Assembly: GCA_030641945.1 (NCBI GenBank)
Contig: DAOWLL010000080.1
Location: 1-7,156, forward strand
Reading direction: 5' to 3'
Source of the DNA: Gammaproteobacteria bacterium
GTDB taxonomy: Bacteria; Pseudomonadota; Gammaproteobacteria; SZUA-229
DNA length: 7,156 bases
Part shown: one piece after another, positions 6,979-7,156 of the stretch
Layout: every line of letters begins with the position of its first letter
Numbering within the stretch: position 1 is the stretch's first letter
Program-made: the position numbers and the translations under genes
The notes under the pieces: model-generated
What the model was told of the DNA's origin: nothing
Databases searched by the model: none
Seen by the model: the letters and a program-made list of their open reading frames with translations, nothing else

Positions 6979-7051
6979 TTCAAATTTGAACTGGCCAGCC
7001 AGAATAAATTCAAAAACTATTCACCACAGAGGCACAGAGGCACAGAGAAAA
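6979..7051 (+). repeat. Inverted ~75-base repeat downstream of yggS
   Basis: This is the partner of the minus-strand copy at 69-143, about 91 percent identical by hand alignment. It opens with the perfect palindrome TTCAAATTTGAA (6979-6990). TTTGAA (6985-6990) can alternatively pair with TTCAAA (7009-7014), enclosing CTGG/CCAG. The second half is purine-rich, with ACCACAGAGGCACAGAG from 7023. A T-rich tract and a small hairpin, TTTGTT (7059-7064) with AACAAA (7068-7073), follow. It lies 26 bases beyond the yggS stop, in the gene's own orientation. It has no coding capacity. Confidence 0.85.
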
Positions 7052-7076
7052 CCTTTCTTTTGTTAAAAACAAAGCT

Positions 7077-7104
7077 ACCACAGAGGCACAGAGTACACAG
7101 AGAA
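7077..7104 (+). repeat. Second CACAGAG-type unit in direct repeat
   Basis: ACCACAGAGGCACAGAG at 7077-7093 exactly repeats 7023-7039, 54 bases apart in the same orientation, and both units continue with a CACAGAGAA ending. The left end of the window has only one such unit. The second unit may mark a duplication or a partial second insertion of the purine-rich half of the repeat. Confidence 0.8.
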
Positions 7105-7115
7105 TTTTATGTGTA

Positions 7116-7149
7116 TAACTGATTTACGAAATAACATTACTATTACTGA
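7116..7149. repeat. 34-base direct repeat, right copy
   Basis: This is identical to bases 1-34 and in the same orientation. It follows the CACAGAG units by 11 bases. Only seven bases of window remain after it, and these differ from the sequence following the left copy. Confidence 0.85.
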
Positions 7150-7156
7150 CATCTAA

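Noticed and set aside
6979..7014. Intrinsic terminator directly after yggS
   Set aside because: The possible stems are AT-rich with long or bulged loops and are followed by A-rich rather than T-rich sequence.
7023..7104. CRISPR-like array in the CACAGAG repeats
   Set aside because: There are only two units, the unit is purine-rich and internally repetitive, the spacer is a small hairpin, and there are no cas genes.
1..7149. Composite transposon, integrative element or circular plasmid bounded by the terminal repeats
   Set aside because: The content is housekeeping chromosomal genes with no transposase, integrase or replication gene, and the last seven bases do not match the start as a circular overlap would.

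Overview
The window looks like a piece of bacterial chromosome, most likely from a gammaproteobacterium that I cannot name more closely. The aminotransferase is very close to enterobacterial AlaA as I remember it, the housekeeping genes are all of proteobacterial type, and strong Shine-Dalgarno sites (AGAGGAGG) and a classic hairpin-plus-T terminator are present. IspG is the longer form seen in alpha-, beta- and some gammaproteobacteria rather than the short enteric form, which argues against a close relative of E. coli. There are no phage genes, transposases, CRISPR arrays, rRNA or tRNA genes.

Layout, left to right. (1) A repeat-rich left end (1-143). (2) ispG on the minus strand (185-1423), reading out toward the left end. 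(3) A short divergent intergenic region, then a probable two-gene operon on the plus strand: a predicted ATP-NAD kinase-family protein (GTG start at 1510) and an M18 aminopeptidase (2653-3948), 12 bases apart. (4) A 206-base gap, then a small two-helix membrane protein (4155-4658), followed 12 bases later by the wreck of a YbaK-type aminoacyl-tRNA deacylase gene (4671-4864). That wreck has an intact ribosome-binding site and recognisable N- and C-terminal ends, but also an in-frame stop, a large internal deletion and frame changes. An intrinsic terminator at 4886-4910 closes this unit. (5) An alaA-type alanine aminotransferase (5004-6218) and a YggS/PLPBP pyridoxal-phosphate homeostasis gene (6236-6952), 17 bases apart and probably cotranscribed. 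(6) A repeat-rich right end (6979-7149).

How the genes relate: IspG makes isoprenoid precursor in the MEP pathway; the NAD kinase-like protein and the aminopeptidase are probably cotranscribed but have no evident biochemical link; AlaA and YggS share PLP, one as cofactor and the other as carrier. The genes themselves are ordinary. The unusual content is in the non-coding DNA. A roughly 75-base repeat lies just beyond the 3' end of each outermost gene, in the same orientation relative to that gene and therefore inverted between the two ends. A perfect 34-base direct repeat also marks both limits of the window. The decayed deacylase gene is the other point of interest. I see no convincing novel multi-gene system.
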